From Deltaproteobacteria bacterium (GTDB taxonomy: Bacteria; Desulfobacterota; Desulfobacteria; Desulfobacterales; Desulfosarcinaceae): a DNA stretch of 64,000 nt. The position numbers and the translations under genes were made by a program. The notes beneath the pieces are model-generated. The model was not told where the DNA came from. It saw nothing but the letters and a program-made list of their open reading frames with translations, and did no database searches. Positions 37,575-46,645 of the stretch are shown one piece after another. Within the stretch, counting starts at the first letter, position 1; the number at the start of each line of letters is the position of its first letter. The DNA lies in assembly GCA_021824175.1 (NCBI GenBank), contig JAKALP010000011.1, positions 62,001 through 126,000 of the forward strand, given 5' to 3'.

Positions 37575-38210
37575 CTATCTCTCGGCCGTGGCCACGGCGA
37601 TCTCCTGCCGCGTGAATCCTTTGGGAACGCCCTCATATGGTGTACGTTTTTTATAAGCCACTGTCTTCGGGTCCCGCATGGTCTTGAGAATGTCGATGCT
37701 CTCTTTGAGCCCCTTGTTGATCCGGCACATCTCAATGGACATACCCACTATCTGGGCTACGGCCTGGGCGAAATTCACATCATTAATGGTAAATTCCCAT
37801 GGCGTGGCCGTGTAGATCCGCATACTCCCCATCAGGTGCTCTCCCACAACAATAGGTACGGCCAAAATGGAAGCAACTCCCTCTTTACGGGCTTCCTCGG
37901 GGTATTGGATGCGCGGATCGTCGGATACATCATAGATCGCCACGGGTTGTCGGTCTTGCAGGGCCGCAGCAATGGAGCGCAGCGCGCTGATGGGGCCCTT
38001 CTTCAAATACTCTTGACTGAGACCAAAGCTGCCAGCCAGTTTTAGCTCTTCGCTGCCGGGGCTGAAGAGAAACAGCGAACATCCCTTGACATTCAAGGCA
38101 TGGGTGACCCCTTCGACCGTGATCAATACAATCTCTTCCGGATCACGAATGGTGGAAATGGCCTTGGTGATTTGGACCAGCGTGTCATAATTGACTCTCA
38201 CGCGTTCCAT
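37575..38210 (-). CDS. GAF-domain protein
   Basis: 211 residues. A single GAF domain spans about 15-165 (GCSLFLFSPGSEELKLAGSF, ILAVPIVVGEHLMGSMRIYT), followed by a helix. There is no kinase, cyclase or HTH output domain. Small stand-alone GAF proteins of this kind occur in sulfate reducers and may act as sensors, but the ligand is unknown. A strong GGAGGA precedes the ATG. Confidence 0.82.
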   Translation of the reverse strand: MERVRVNYDTLVQITKAISTIRDPEEIVLITVEGVTHALNVKGCSLFLFSPGSEELKLAGSFGLSQEYLKKGPISALRSIAAALQDRQPVAIYDVSDDPRIQYPEEARKEGVASILAVPIVVGEHLMGSMRIYTATPWEFTINDVNFAQAVAQIVGMSIEMCRINKGLKESIDILKTMRDPKTVAYKKRTPYEGVPKGFTRQEIAVATAER

Positions 38211-38404
38211 GGTGTCCTCCTTTCTTTTTGGGTAAAGGGAAAGATCACTGCTTGGAACTATGTCGAATAATAGCGCTTAATTTCAAGCCGGTGCCTGGGC
38301 AATGTGCGTGAAGATGGGGTAGGTCAGTGGGCGATGTCTTCGTCAAGCCATACGCCTAAATTTTCATAACGCGGCGCTGTTTGCAACAAGATTCATGTCC
38401 CTGT

Positions 38405-38444
38405 GAGCCAACTCAAAGAAAGCATTTTGGGTCAAAATTGCGGC
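38405..38444. repeat. Relic arm (copy E) of the TACAAGCC inverted-repeat family
   Basis: GAGCCAACTCAAAGAAAGCA, then TTTTGGGTCAAAATTGCGGC, matches the left arm of the copy at 44645 over about 40 bases with several changes. The other arm is missing. It lies in the 504-bp gap before the phosphatase gene, otherwise without recognisable genes. Confidence 0.55.
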
Positions 38445-38450
38445 TGCAGC

Positions 38451-38488
38451 AAAAAAGGAGAGGGCAAGATCCACAATGAATCTTGCCC
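38451..38488 (-). terminator. Terminator downstream of the phosphatase gene
   Basis: On the minus strand a perfect 9-bp stem (GGGCAAGAT / ATCTTGCCC) with a 9-base loop is followed by TCTCCTTTTTTG. It lies about 230 bases after the phosphatase stop. A 96-codon frame that reads through it is not supported. Confidence 0.6.
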
Positions 38489-38714
38489 ACAAGGGAGAGG
38501 ATGAAGGTGTATGAAAAAGTCAGCTTCCGGTTATAGTAGATAGCAGCAACTATGCCAATTTCAGTAAAATGAAGAATAGCCCAGAATGCTTGGCTTTTTC
38601 CTGCTGCGCCCACCATCACTGCGGTTAAAAGGTGCCAATATCCGTCACTCGTTGCTGATAATTGGCAGTCGGGCACATGGAAAAACCTGGGATGGGATGG
38701 CAAAGCGCTCTAGG

Positions 38715-39317
38715 CTATTTCCCATCTTTTCCTTGATTACCCGAGGCTAAAGCGCTCTTAATGCCCGTCACATTCACATTTTCGAGATATTGGACGATGT
38801 TGCCGTAGATGCTGTGATAGCCGTAACCGCCGTTGACGAGCTCATCAATGGCCGCCTGTTTGCTCCAGCCCTGGATAATGATGCGGTACATGGCGATCAC
38901 CGCACCCGTGCGGTCTGAACCATGCCAGCAGTGCACCAGGATGGGCCCCTGGGCGCTCTGAATCGTCTTTAAGGCTGTGATGACATCTTCATCCTTGATC
39001 TTGGCGGCGTTCATGGGCACATCAATCAACTTCAGGGCCGTACCCTCCGCTTCGTCCTTGTCGCTGTGAAATTCTCTCAAATTGAGGACGCTCTTTATCC
39101 CCCGCTGTTCCAGAGCTTTCATGCCGGTGTCATCGGGTTGGGCGCTGCGGTAAAGATGATCATCCACCTTGTAGAAATTCTTCAGGGCCGGATCATTGAC
39201 CGGTGTGGCCCATTGGCCGGGACGTGGGGTTTGATCCGCCGCTAAAGCAAGCAAAGGAAGAACCAAGCAAAAAATAAACACGCCCATCAGCCATAATCGC
39301 AGCCACTCTTTTTTCAT
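38715..39317 (-). CDS. Exported dual-specificity/tyrosine phosphatase-like protein
   Basis: 200 residues from ATG 39317. A signal peptide (LWLMGVFIFCLVLPLLALAA) leads to a periplasmic domain. The phosphatase P-loop is HCWHGSDRTG (CX5R), and the general-acid region and the phrase LYRSAQPDDTGMKAL match the DSP family common in bacteria. It may act on phosphoproteins or on another phosphomonoester; this is not known. It starts 8 bases after the QueG-like gene, in one operon. Confidence 0.87.
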   Translation of the reverse strand: MKKEWLRLWLMGVFIFCLVLPLLALAADQTPRPGQWATPVNDPALKNFYKVDDHLYRSAQPDDTGMKALEQRGIKSVLNLREFHSDKDEAEGTALKLIDVPMNAAKIKDEDVITALKTIQSAQGPILVHCWHGSDRTGAVIAMYRIIIQGWSKQAAIDELVNGGYGYHSIYGNIVQYLENVNVTGIKSALASGNQGKDGK

Positions 39318-39324
39318 GATTTGC

Positions 39325-40188
39325 CTACCCTTCTCTTTTGATCGGTATCTTGGATTCACAAGGCACGCCCGTTTGACACAGGCCGCAGCCGTAACCGTCA
39401 AAGCCAAAGCGTTCCTTGACATAGGCGCTGGTCTTGCGCACATGTTGCAAGCATTTATTCTTATCCTTGCCAGCTTCGGTAATAGCTCCGGCCGGACAAC
39501 GGGCCGCGCACTTTTTACAGATTCCGTGGCTGAAGTAAAGACAGTAGGCCCGATGGTCATGGTACGGCCGAGGCGTCGGCGGAATTTGGACCTCGGCCAC
39601 CACTGAGCCCACCCGCATGGCCTTGCCGGCTGAAGTGATGAGACCATCGCACAGGCCAAAGGTCCCCAGGCCGGCGGCATAGGCGGCATGGCGTTCGGAC
39701 CAGGTGGAAGACAAACCGTATTGCGGTGAAATGCGCCGGCTGAACTGGGGGGTCAGCACCGGTGCCACTGCCCGGCACCCCTTTTCGGTCAATGCCGCCA
39801 CCAGATGCCGGCGCAGCTTGACATTGACCTCTTCGCCAAAAATGCGGGCCCGGGCCCAACGATCGGAAGGGTAGATCTTCTCCTTGCGATTATCGGCTTT
39901 GGTAGCCTCGGTTTGGGGAAGAATATAGCTGATGACCGTCAAATTCTCCGGCCGTACGCCTTTGGCGCCAAAAGTGAGCGCGAACAATTCCCAGGGGGAG
40001 ACAAAAAAAGGTCCCACATGCTCTTTATACGCTTCATACAAAGGGTCGTCACCCCTGGAAAATCCCACCAGGGGTTTAGCAAAAGCTTTTTCCTGATCGT
40101 TATTTTGCAGCGTATTCTCCGGTGAATCAGCAATGAATGCTTCGATCACCATTCTAATCCAATCGGCATTGACAGTCGACCCAGCCAT
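39325..40188 (-). CDS. QueG-like iron-sulfur protein (epoxyqueuosine-reductase-related)
   Basis: 287 residues. The middle resembles the corrinoid-binding part of epoxyqueuosine reductases (SERHAAYAAGLGTFGLCDGL, ITSAGKAMRVGSVV). The C-terminus has two cysteine clusters, CKKCAARCPAGAI with a following KCLQHV, and CGLCQTGVPCE, as in the 4Fe-4S double-cluster domain. It lacks the HEAT-repeat tail of true QueG. The reaction is not known. It precedes the phosphatase gene with an 8-bp gap. Confidence 0.82.
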   Translation of the reverse strand: MAGSTVNADWIRMVIEAFIADSPENTLQNNDQEKAFAKPLVGFSRGDDPLYEAYKEHVGPFFVSPWELFALTFGAKGVRPENLTVISYILPQTEATKADNRKEKIYPSDRWARARIFGEEVNVKLRRHLVAALTEKGCRAVAPVLTPQFSRRISPQYGLSSTWSERHAAYAAGLGTFGLCDGLITSAGKAMRVGSVVAEVQIPPTPRPYHDHRAYCLYFSHGICKKCAARCPAGAITEAGKDKNKCLQHVRKTSAYVKERFGFDGYGCGLCQTGVPCESKIPIKREG

Positions 40189-40343
40189 TATCTTCTCTAC
40201 CCCTCCACCCCTGTGTCCGCCTCACCCCGCTCCCAACTTGGAGAAGGGGCGCCCTTTCGGATGCTCAAGTAGCATATTAGCAAATTCTGATTCCCCAAGT
40301 TCCTCAGCCCCTTTGTGCCTTTGTGCCTTTGCCCCTCAGTCCC

Positions 40344-41813
40344 TCACGGAAAAATCCCCGCCCCCACCGGGCACCCTTCGGGTCGCGGCCGCCCCTCGGC
40401 TTCGGCGGTAAGTACTTTCAACAGACATTGATACTGGGGTGCCGCCTGGAGCAATTTAGGTCCGATGGTGATAAGTTTGTCTACCTGTTCTTTGCTCAAT
40501 TTGAAAGAAGTCGGTAGATCCAGGTAGTAACGAGGGTTTTCACCGGGAATCTGGGATGCTGCTTCGAAATTGATCTCGATCACATAGGGGTCGACATCCG
40601 CCGCAAAGGGGAAGATTTTGGGGGGATTGGGGCATTTGTCCAGCAAGGCTTTGCACTTTTCATCATTTTTCTGCTCTTGCACCCGGGCATAGAGCTCTTC
40701 ACGCAACTGGGTGACGCTGGCATGAGCATAATTATCCATGGCTACGGTAGCGGTTTTTTCCGCCACAGTAAAAAATCCCGGTGGCGACTCCTTGCGGCTG
40801 AGAAGATCTTCGCTTTGGGTGCGGGCATTGACCACGATCATCACCAGATGCTGAATCACGCCGTCATTGATGCGGGTGCGGATAAAACCGCGATCAAAGG
40901 CATCCAGGACAGCACGGGCGCCGATATTGTCCGACAAGCCGCCGTCCATCAGATGAATATAAGTATTTTGTTTGTCCAGATAGACGCTGAGGTTCTTGGC
41001 GGCATCGTAGCGCTCGCTGATCCACTCCTTGGGTGCCATGGCACCCTGGAACCAGGCCGGTGGCGTGTAGCCTTCAGCCACAGGAAAATTTCGTAGGCTG
41101 ATGGGGGTGAGCAAGTAGGGAAAGGCGGAAGAAGCTGCCACGGCGCGCGACACTTTATACTGGTCCAGGCGGGAGCCAATGGCGTCAAAGTGCTCCTGGG
41201 TGAAATCAAAGCGCCGATCCACGCCCAAATTGGTGGCGTTAAGAATCACGAAGGGCCGCCCGTTGTGCTGCAATTGGCCAAAGAGAGCGGATTGGAAGAT
41301 ATCCTTATCATACAGCTCCGCGGCCATATCGATGCGGCTGAAATAAGGCGAGGGCAAGCGAAACCAGTTAACGGGGTTGAAAAGCTGTATGGCCAAAGCG
41401 CCCTGGATATCGCGGTCTAGAAATGTGGGCCGGAATTCGTTGAAAAGTTTTTCCCGGAAAAGACCATAATAGGCCGCGGTAAACGAGCCGCCCGATACCG
41501 AGGATATGCAGTCCACTTCATCGAGAAGACTTTTTTCTTCGCCATCGATGCGCACTGCCGTATCGCGCAATGCTTCCATGATGCCATAGGAGAGGGCCGC
41601 GGCCCGGGTGCCGCCGCCTGAGAACATGAGGCAAACAAAAAGGGCGTCGCTGTTGCGCGGGCCGGGCGCCAATGCGTCGAAGCGATAGCCGCTTTGGGCG
41701 TCAAAGGCAGTGGCTTGATTATTGACTTCATAATGGGCGCAGGCTGATGCTAAGATCCAGGCCGTGAAAAGCAAAATCAGAAGCACAAGGGCCCAACGAC
41801 TTTTCGGCGTCAT
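40344..41813 (-). CDS. Patatin-like phospholipase lipoprotein
   Basis: 489 residues. A signal peptide ends at a lipobox (WILASAC). The patatin domain has the oxyanion loop FSGGGTRAAALSYG and the nucleophile motif SVSGGSF, which lacks the first glycine of GxSxG as in many bacterial members. The catalytic aspartate is in MDGGLSDNIG. It is probably an envelope phospholipase or acyl hydrolase. It starts 3 bases after a 72-residue companion gene with GGAGGT upstream. Confidence 0.88.
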   Translation of the reverse strand: MTPKSRWALVLLILLFTAWILASACAHYEVNNQATAFDAQSGYRFDALAPGPRNSDALFVCLMFSGGGTRAAALSYGIMEALRDTAVRIDGEEKSLLDEVDCISSVSGGSFTAAYYGLFREKLFNEFRPTFLDRDIQGALAIQLFNPVNWFRLPSPYFSRIDMAAELYDKDIFQSALFGQLQHNGRPFVILNATNLGVDRRFDFTQEHFDAIGSRLDQYKVSRAVAASSAFPYLLTPISLRNFPVAEGYTPPAWFQGAMAPKEWISERYDAAKNLSVYLDKQNTYIHLMDGGLSDNIGARAVLDAFDRGFIRTRINDGVIQHLVMIVVNARTQSEDLLSRKESPPGFFTVAEKTATVAMDNYAHASVTQLREELYARVQEQKNDEKCKALLDKCPNPPKIFPFAADVDPYVIEINFEAASQIPGENPRYYLDLPTSFKLSKEQVDKLITIGPKLLQAAPQYQCLLKVLTAEAEGRPRPEGCPVGAGIFP

Positions 41814-41815
41814 CT

Positions 41816-42034
41816 TCAGACCTCCTCAAATTCAACGATCATGGGCATTAAAGAAGAAGTATTGTGCAGATCAATGGTTTGCTTCTCCGGCGTAAAATTA
41901 TTGGGCGGCCCCAGACTGATTTCATATGAACCGCCTTCAAGTTCGAGCTTTTTGTTGGTGCTGCCCATAAATGCATCATTGATCAGCACACGACGACTGC
42001 GCGAAAACAACACAACCAAATATTCTTTTGCCAT
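41816..42034 (-). CDS. Small protein of unknown function, upstream of the patatin gene
   Basis: 72 residues, mostly beta-strand (EYLVVLFSRSRRVLINDAFM, then GGSYEISLGPPNNFTPEKQT). The phrase of a short basic strand followed by GGSYEISL recalls PEGA-like modules, but the match is weak. It has no signal peptide. The 3-bp gap to the patatin gene implies coupled expression. Confidence 0.65.
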   Translation of the reverse strand: MAKEYLVVLFSRSRRVLINDAFMGSTNKKLELEGGSYEISLGPPNNFTPEKQTIDLHNTSSLMPMIVEFEEV

Positions 42035-42082
42035 AGCCCCTCCTCCTATATGATAAACCGAGTGGATCGCCCAATTCCTCCC

Positions 42083-42448
42083 TCATTCGAGGCTGATATA
42101 ACACTCCCTCTTGAAAGGAGGAGAGCAGACCGCATAAAAAATCAGATCGCTGGTACCGACATTTTCAATTCGCTGGGCAGTATCTGCGGGGATGCGGACC
42201 ACATCGCCAGCATTCACCGTGACTGGTTCACCGGCACCGATCTGTACCCGGCCCCGCCCCTGGACAATAATGTAGCGTTCGGCCGTGTCTGTCAATTTAT
42301 GCCAGGCTGTGGTCACGCCTGGCGCCACGCGAGCCCTGGCGATGGACACCCATTCGTCGCCGCCGTCGTTGGCGACTTCCACAATAAAACAACGTTCAGC
42401 CGTCTCAAATTCAACGGCGTCGGCTGCTTTTTTGATTTGCGCGCGCAA
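42083..42448 (-). CDS. Cupin-domain protein
   Basis: 121 residues forming one cupin barrel. Motif 1 is GVTTAWHKLTDTAERYIIVQ and motif 2 is VNAGDVVRIPADTAQRIENV. Only some of the usual histidines are present, so metal binding is uncertain. The start is a TTG at 42448 with a perfect GGAGG six bases upstream. The substrate is not known. Confidence 0.85.
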   Translation of the reverse strand: MRAQIKKAADAVEFETAERCFIVEVANDGGDEWVSIARARVAPGVTTAWHKLTDTAERYIIVQGRGRVQIGAGEPVTVNAGDVVRIPADTAQRIENVGTSDLIFYAVCSPPFKRECYISLE

Positions 42449-42502
42449 TTTAATCCTCCAAACACATAAGGTGGGTTAATCTGAAACGATATTAAACTCC
42501 CG

Positions 42503-43885
42503 CTATGAACTAGAGTCCAGAGGTAGAAGAATTTCCACGCTCAGCCCGCCGCCCTCACTGTTCTTGGCGCTGATTTGGCCCAGGTGCATGGTCACGGCGC
42601 GGTGGGCAATGGCCAGTCCCAGCCCGGCGCCGCCGCTGGCGCGATCCTTGGGGTGCCCAGCCCTGAAAAAGGGTTGAAACAAATTTCCGAGGGCTTCCGG
42701 GGCCACCCCTGGGCCGTAATCGCGGATGATGATTTGAGCAAAACGTTGATCCAACGTTGATTGAACCGACTGCACGATGTCCACCCGCGAGCCTACCGGC
42801 GCAAAACGCAGTGCATTACGCACCACATTTTCGATGGCGCTGCGGATAAGGTTGCTGTCCATCTGAAGTACACATTTTTGTTGGATCGTAAAAACGACGG
42901 AGCACTGTCGGGTCTGCCCTTCAAAGGCCGCATCCTGGGCGACGCGCTGCACGATCTCTTCCAGGGCCACGGGACGCAGTTGCAGGGCGGGCTCGGCGTT
43001 TTCGAGACGCGACAAGGTCAGCACTTGGGTAATGAGCTGGCTCAATTTGTCCGCCTCCTGGCCGATGCGATCAATAAAGCGTTTCACTTCCGGGCCCGCA
43101 TGCTTACGGCTGATTTCAAGCGCCACATTGAGTCGCGTCAACGGCGAGCGCAACTCATGGGCCACATCGCGCAGCAGCCGTTCATGGGCGTGCATCAAAG
43201 TCTCGATTTGGGTGGCCATGGCATCGAAATCTTTGCCCAGGTTAGCGATTTCGTCCTGGCGCGGGCCAATTTCCTTGGACACCCGCACGGTCAGATCACC
43301 TTGGGAGAATTTGCGCACAGCGCTTTGCAGGGTCTTTATGGGCATGGTCAAATAGCGGGCAAACCAGAAGCAGATCAATCCGGAAGCTATCAAAGCCGCC
43401 AGCAGTCTAAGAAGATGGCCGGGCGTAAGCGAAAAGAAGTAATTCACCAATCCGACCGGCAGTTCAAGCATGATCGCGTAATGCTGGCCGCTGTCACTGG
43501 TGATTTTAATGGAGATCAACGGATGGGTGGCCAAATTCTTGAATTGCACACCGGACGCCGCTATCGTCTGAAGGGCCAAAGCCCTGGCATCACCGGGCAG
43601 ATCCAGCCCCCTGAGTGCCTCGCCTTGCGCCGAGATCATGTGCAACCGAAAGGAGGAAATGGTGTCGATTTGTCTTAAAAATCCGTCCAGGGCCTCAGAG
43701 CCGCTTTTTTCATAAAGCTCAGCACCCATCTTGCCGGCGGTCGCCAGATTAAAAGTAAAATAATTTTTGGCCTGGAAGATAAAGGCTTGGGCGGGGAAGA
43801 AGGCGGTTACAATAATAGTGGCTACCAGGGCCGCCACCACCGCGGCCCAAAACGCCAGAAATATCTTCAGAAAAAGGGTACGCAT
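42503..43885 (-). CDS. Sensor histidine kinase, CpxA-like
   Basis: 460 residues. A membrane segment (FLAFWAAVVAALVATIIVTA), a periplasmic domain of ~135 residues and a second membrane segment lead to HAMP, HisKA with the phospho-accepting histidine in RDVAHELRSPLTRLN, and the ATPase with ENVVRNALRFAP, DYGPGV and GGAGLGLAIAHR. The domain order and closeness to a CpxR-like regulator suggest an envelope-stress sensor. It is 26 bp after the regulator gene. Confidence 0.9.
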   Translation of the reverse strand: MRTLFLKIFLAFWAAVVAALVATIIVTAFFPAQAFIFQAKNYFTFNLATAGKMGAELYEKSGSEALDGFLRQIDTISSFRLHMISAQGEALRGLDLPGDARALALQTIAASGVQFKNLATHPLISIKITSDSGQHYAIMLELPVGLVNYFFSLTPGHLLRLLAALIASGLICFWFARYLTMPIKTLQSAVRKFSQGDLTVRVSKEIGPRQDEIANLGKDFDAMATQIETLMHAHERLLRDVAHELRSPLTRLNVALEISRKHAGPEVKRFIDRIGQEADKLSQLITQVLTLSRLENAEPALQLRPVALEEIVQRVAQDAAFEGQTRQCSVVFTIQQKCVLQMDSNLIRSAIENVVRNALRFAPVGSRVDIVQSVQSTLDQRFAQIIIRDYGPGVAPEALGNLFQPFFRAGHPKDRASGGAGLGLAIAHRAVTMHLGQISAKNSEGGGLSVEILLPLDSSS

Positions 43886-43911
43886 AGGGTTGGAGTTATC
43901 CTTGCTTCGGT

Positions 43912-44613
43912 TTAGGCTGCATAAACATATCCCTCCCCACGCACCGATTTGATTACTTCCGACGCATCGGCCTCGGCCCTCAATTTTTTGCGCAACTTGC
44001 TGATGTGCACATCAATGCTTCGATCTAAAGGCGAATAATCACGGCCCAGCACCGCCTGGTTCAGCGTTTCGCGGCTGACCACCTGGCCGGCGGAGAGCAC
44101 CAATATTTTGAGCAGAGTAAATTCCACGGCCGTCAGATCAATCACCCGTCCGGCCTGGGTCACTCGCCGGGCCGAAATATCCATTTCCAGATCGCCTACC
44201 GTGATTCGCTTTTTGTCGGCGGCGGGTGAGCAAACCGTCTCATTGCCGCGGGTGCGGCGCAAAATAGCCCGGATGCGGGCAATCAGTTCTCGGGGATTGA
44301 ATGGCTTGGCCAGATAGTCGTCGGCACCGATCTCCAGGCCCACGATGCGATCCACTTCATCTCCGCGGGCGGTCAGCATTAAAACGGGCACGTCACTCTG
44401 CTTGCGGATCTTCTGTAAGGCCTCAAACCCACTGCAGCCAGGCAACATGACGTCCAGAATAACGAGAGCATAATGCCCGGCAGAAACCTTGGCTACTCCT
44501 TCAAGGCCGTTATGGCATGCTTCAACCTGCAAACTTTCATCGGTCAAATATTCAGTCAGCAGGTTGCACAATTCGATGTCGTCATCGATCAGCAAGAGGG
44601 TTTCACAGGCCAT
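43912..44613 (-). CDS. OmpR/CpxR-family response regulator
   Basis: 233 residues. The receiver has DDD at 10-12, the phospho-acceptor D54 in VILDVMLPG and lysine in LAKPFNPRELI. The winged-helix output domain has DLTAVEFTLLKILVL, DVHISKLRKKLR and SVRGEGYVY. It pairs with the downstream kinase gene. AAAGGAG precedes the ATG. The divergent lipoprotein gene has a CpxR-box-like site in its upstream region. Confidence 0.93.
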   Translation of the reverse strand: MACETLLLIDDDIELCNLLTEYLTDESLQVEACHNGLEGVAKVSAGHYALVILDVMLPGCSGFEALQKIRKQSDVPVLMLTARGDEVDRIVGLEIGADDYLAKPFNPRELIARIRAILRRTRGNETVCSPAADKKRITVGDLEMDISARRVTQAGRVIDLTAVEFTLLKILVLSAGQVVSRETLNQAVLGRDYSPLDRSIDVHISKLRKKLRAEADASEVIKSVRGEGYVYAA

Positions 44614-44644
44614 GGCACTCCTTTCCGGCCTTTACCATTCCTGT

Positions 44645-44789
44645 TACAAGCCATCTCAAAAAAAGGATTTTGGTTCAAAATCGCGGCGGAGGCAGATTTT
44701 AAACCGGAGACATACTAAAGTATTTCGAGGATCTAAAATTTGCCTCCAACAAAGAGTTTGGACCAAAAGACTTTTTTGAGTGGCTTGTA
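44645..44789. repeat. Complete inverted-repeat element, copy A (145 bp)
   Basis: Termini are TACAAGCCATCTCAAAAAA and, inverted, TACAAGCCACTCAAAAAAG. The whole element folds back on itself around ATACTAAAGTAT near 44711-44722. It contains no transposase and lies between the CpxR-like gene and a lipoprotein gene. Its reverse complement aligns along its length with the copy at 63202. Confidence 0.8.
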
Positions 44790-44819
44790 GCACCTTATCT
44801 GATCTTGGACAATCAAAGT

Positions 44820-44834
44820 GTAAAGAATTGTTAA
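44820..44834 (+). promoter_or_regulatory. CpxR-box-like site
   Basis: GTAAAGAATTGTTAA matches the CpxR consensus GTAAA-N5-GTAAA at nine of ten fixed positions. It lies about 150 bases upstream of the lipoprotein start and about 200 upstream of the CpxR-like gene, in their shared region. Confidence 0.4.
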
Positions 44835-44982
44835 GAAACCTTTTGATGGGATTGTCTAAATTTTGCAAATCTTAACTTCACTTTCATTTTATTTTGAGCT
44901 AAGAGTGATTCACCAAGAGAGATGAATGGGGACGCCCGCACCTGGAGGCGTTGGCAACAAGATCACAGAGGAGGAGAAAGAG

Positions 44983-45750
44983 ATGAAAACATGGAAAGGC
45001 ATATTATTCGTTTTGCTTTGCTGTAGCGTCATGGTGGCCTGCGGGGGTGGGGATGATTCAGCTTCCCAGTCAGACCAATCCACCGCCGATTTGAGCAGCA
45101 CCGAACAGGCTCAGCTCGTGGCCGCCACCCTTTCGACCGATCAGGGCGGAGTTGGGAAAGACATTGCAACGGTTGCCAAACCAGCATCCCTGCAAACCCA
45201 GGCTTCAGGCCAAGCATCCCTGACAGTATCCGCCAAGATTGAATATTCTGATGCCGATGGCCATTATCAGGACAACTATGATGCGGCGACGACCGATCAC
45301 ATCAAATACAAAAGCCAAATCACTGGCAAGCTTACGACCAATGCTTGTTATTTCCAGGATCTGAGCATTGACAACGGCTCCGAATTTATTGTGGACGGCC
45401 TCACAACCGGATCGGCCGTTATCAATGGTGCCCACCACAACCATTCCCACTATGTCCGCAAGGCCACCTTCAACAGCAATCAGGTTAGTTTCGATTTGGC
45501 GTGCGATTTAAGCCTCTCGGGGGTAATCGTGGACATGAATACAACGGACTGTATTCCCGAAGAGGGCACCATCGAAGGCTCAATCGCCGGCTCTTATGTA
45601 CGCAATGGGGCGCATGCCAATATCAGCAAACAGATCAATTTCCAGTTTACCGTCACCTATATGGGCGACAATACCGCTGAGATCCAGGTGAGCGGAAATG
45701 CGGTGTTCTCGGTGAATCTGAACACCGGTGCCGTGACAGAGACGGATTAA
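44983..45750 (+). CDS. Lipoprotein of unknown function
   Basis: 255 residues from ATG 44983, preceded by AGAGGAGGAGAAAG. The signal peptide ends in a lipobox (VMVAC) followed by GGGDDSASQSDQSTA, an acidic linker. The mature part is rich in beta-strand and threonine/serine, with an HNHSHYV patch and two cysteine pairs, and has no family I recognise. A terminator follows. It is divergent from the CpxR-like operon. Confidence 0.75.
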   Translation: MKTWKGILFVLLCCSVMVACGGGDDSASQSDQSTADLSSTEQAQLVAATLSTDQGGVGKDIATVAKPASLQTQASGQASLTVSAKIEYSDADGHYQDNYDAATTDHIKYKSQITGKLTTNACYFQDLSIDNGSEFIVDGLTTGSAVINGAHHNHSHYVRKATFNSNQVSFDLACDLSLSGVIVDMNTTDCIPEEGTIEGSIAGSYVRNGAHANISKQINFQFTVTYMGDNTAEIQVSGNAVFSVNLNTGAVTETD

Positions 45751-45795
45751 TAAAGATCCATTTATTCGGATCTGATACAATCCAAACTACAAGCT

Positions 45796-45841
45796 AATGC
45801 CAGTTGAAGTGAAAGCCGCCTTCATCTGGCATTGGCTTTTT
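45796..45841 (+). terminator. Terminator of the lipoprotein gene
   Basis: AATGCCAG (45796-45803) pairs with CTGGCATT (45826-45833) and an inner TGAAG/CTTCA extends the stem. GGCTTTTT follows. Confidence 0.7.
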
Positions 45842-45910
45842 GAGGGCCATAAAACCTTCATCGGATTGTGATCGGAGTAGCCGGGGCAATGCTCCTGCAG
45901 AGAAATAGGC

Positions 45911-46645
45911 TTATGAACCGCTGCTCAAAAGATCTTCCATTCGTGCGCGTACGCCCTTCCCTATTTCATCGGCGCCAAGGCCGTCAATTTCAGCAAATTC
46001 AATGGGAGCGCCGAGTTTCAAGGCCATCCGACCCGGTTTGATCAGCAGACTGCCTTTGCGCATGATTTCGAAAGCTCCAGTCATGACCGCCGGCACCACC
46101 GCCGCGCCGGCCTTTTGAGCCAGCACAAAGGCGCCGCGCTTGAACGGCTGCATTTGGCCGTCCAGGGTGCGGCCCCCTTCGGGGAGAATTAGAATCGACG
46201 TCCCGCCCGCCGCCACCTGCCGGGCATAATGCAGGCTTTTCAAGGCGCTGCGCCCGCTGGTCTGACTGATAGGGATCATGCCTAGACGCCGAATCACGCG
46301 GCCATAAAAAAACCATTCAAAATGCTCGTCGAGCTCCACGCCGCGGAAGTAGTTGGGGATGAACCCATAAAGCACCAATACATCCAGGATATTGACGTGA
46401 TTGCAGATAAACAAGTAAGTCCGGTCCTTCCGGACATGCTCAAGGCCTTCCACTGCCACTCGAACAAACAGGCAGCGCATAATCATCCGGCAGGCCCATT
46501 TGGAAAAACCGGCAAAACGCTTGGGGTCAGCGCAAAGACTCAGCAGTATTACTACCGAGCTCAACAAGACAAAGCTGGACAACCCAGTTATCCACACCAG
46601 AATAGAGATCAGTATTTCACCCCACCGCCGCATGCGCTGTATCAT
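45911..46645 (-). CDS. 1-acyl-sn-glycerol-3-phosphate acyltransferase (PlsC family)
   Basis: 244 residues. An N-terminal membrane segment is followed by the HX4D motif in CNHVNILDVLVLYG, the FEWFFYGRVIRRLG block and the LPEGGRTLDG motif. It should transfer an acyl chain to lysophosphatidate or a related acceptor. It overlaps the upstream esterase gene by 4 bp (ATGA). Confidence 0.88.
   Translation of the reverse strand: MIQRMRRWGEILISILVWITGLSSFVLLSSVVILLSLCADPKRFAGFSKWACRMIMRCLFVRVAVEGLEHVRKDRTYLFICNHVNILDVLVLYGFIPNYFRGVELDEHFEWFFYGRVIRRLGMIPISQTSGRSALKSLHYARQVAAGGTSILILPEGGRTLDGQMQPFKRGAFVLAQKAGAAVVPAVMTGAFEIMRKGSLLIKPGRMALKLGAPIEFAEIDGLGADEIGKGVRARMEDLLSSGS

Noticed and set aside
38413-38703. 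96-codon minus-strand frame after the phosphatase gene
   Set aside because: It reads through a terminator hairpin and a repeat relic, has no ribosome-binding site and no family resemblance.
40313-40335. Short TTTGTGCC tandem (two units)
   Set aside because: Only two units and a partial third; too short to separate from chance.
44656-44868. 70-codon minus-strand frame over the repeat element
   Set aside because: It is made almost wholly of the inverted-repeat element (copy A) and has no start signal.
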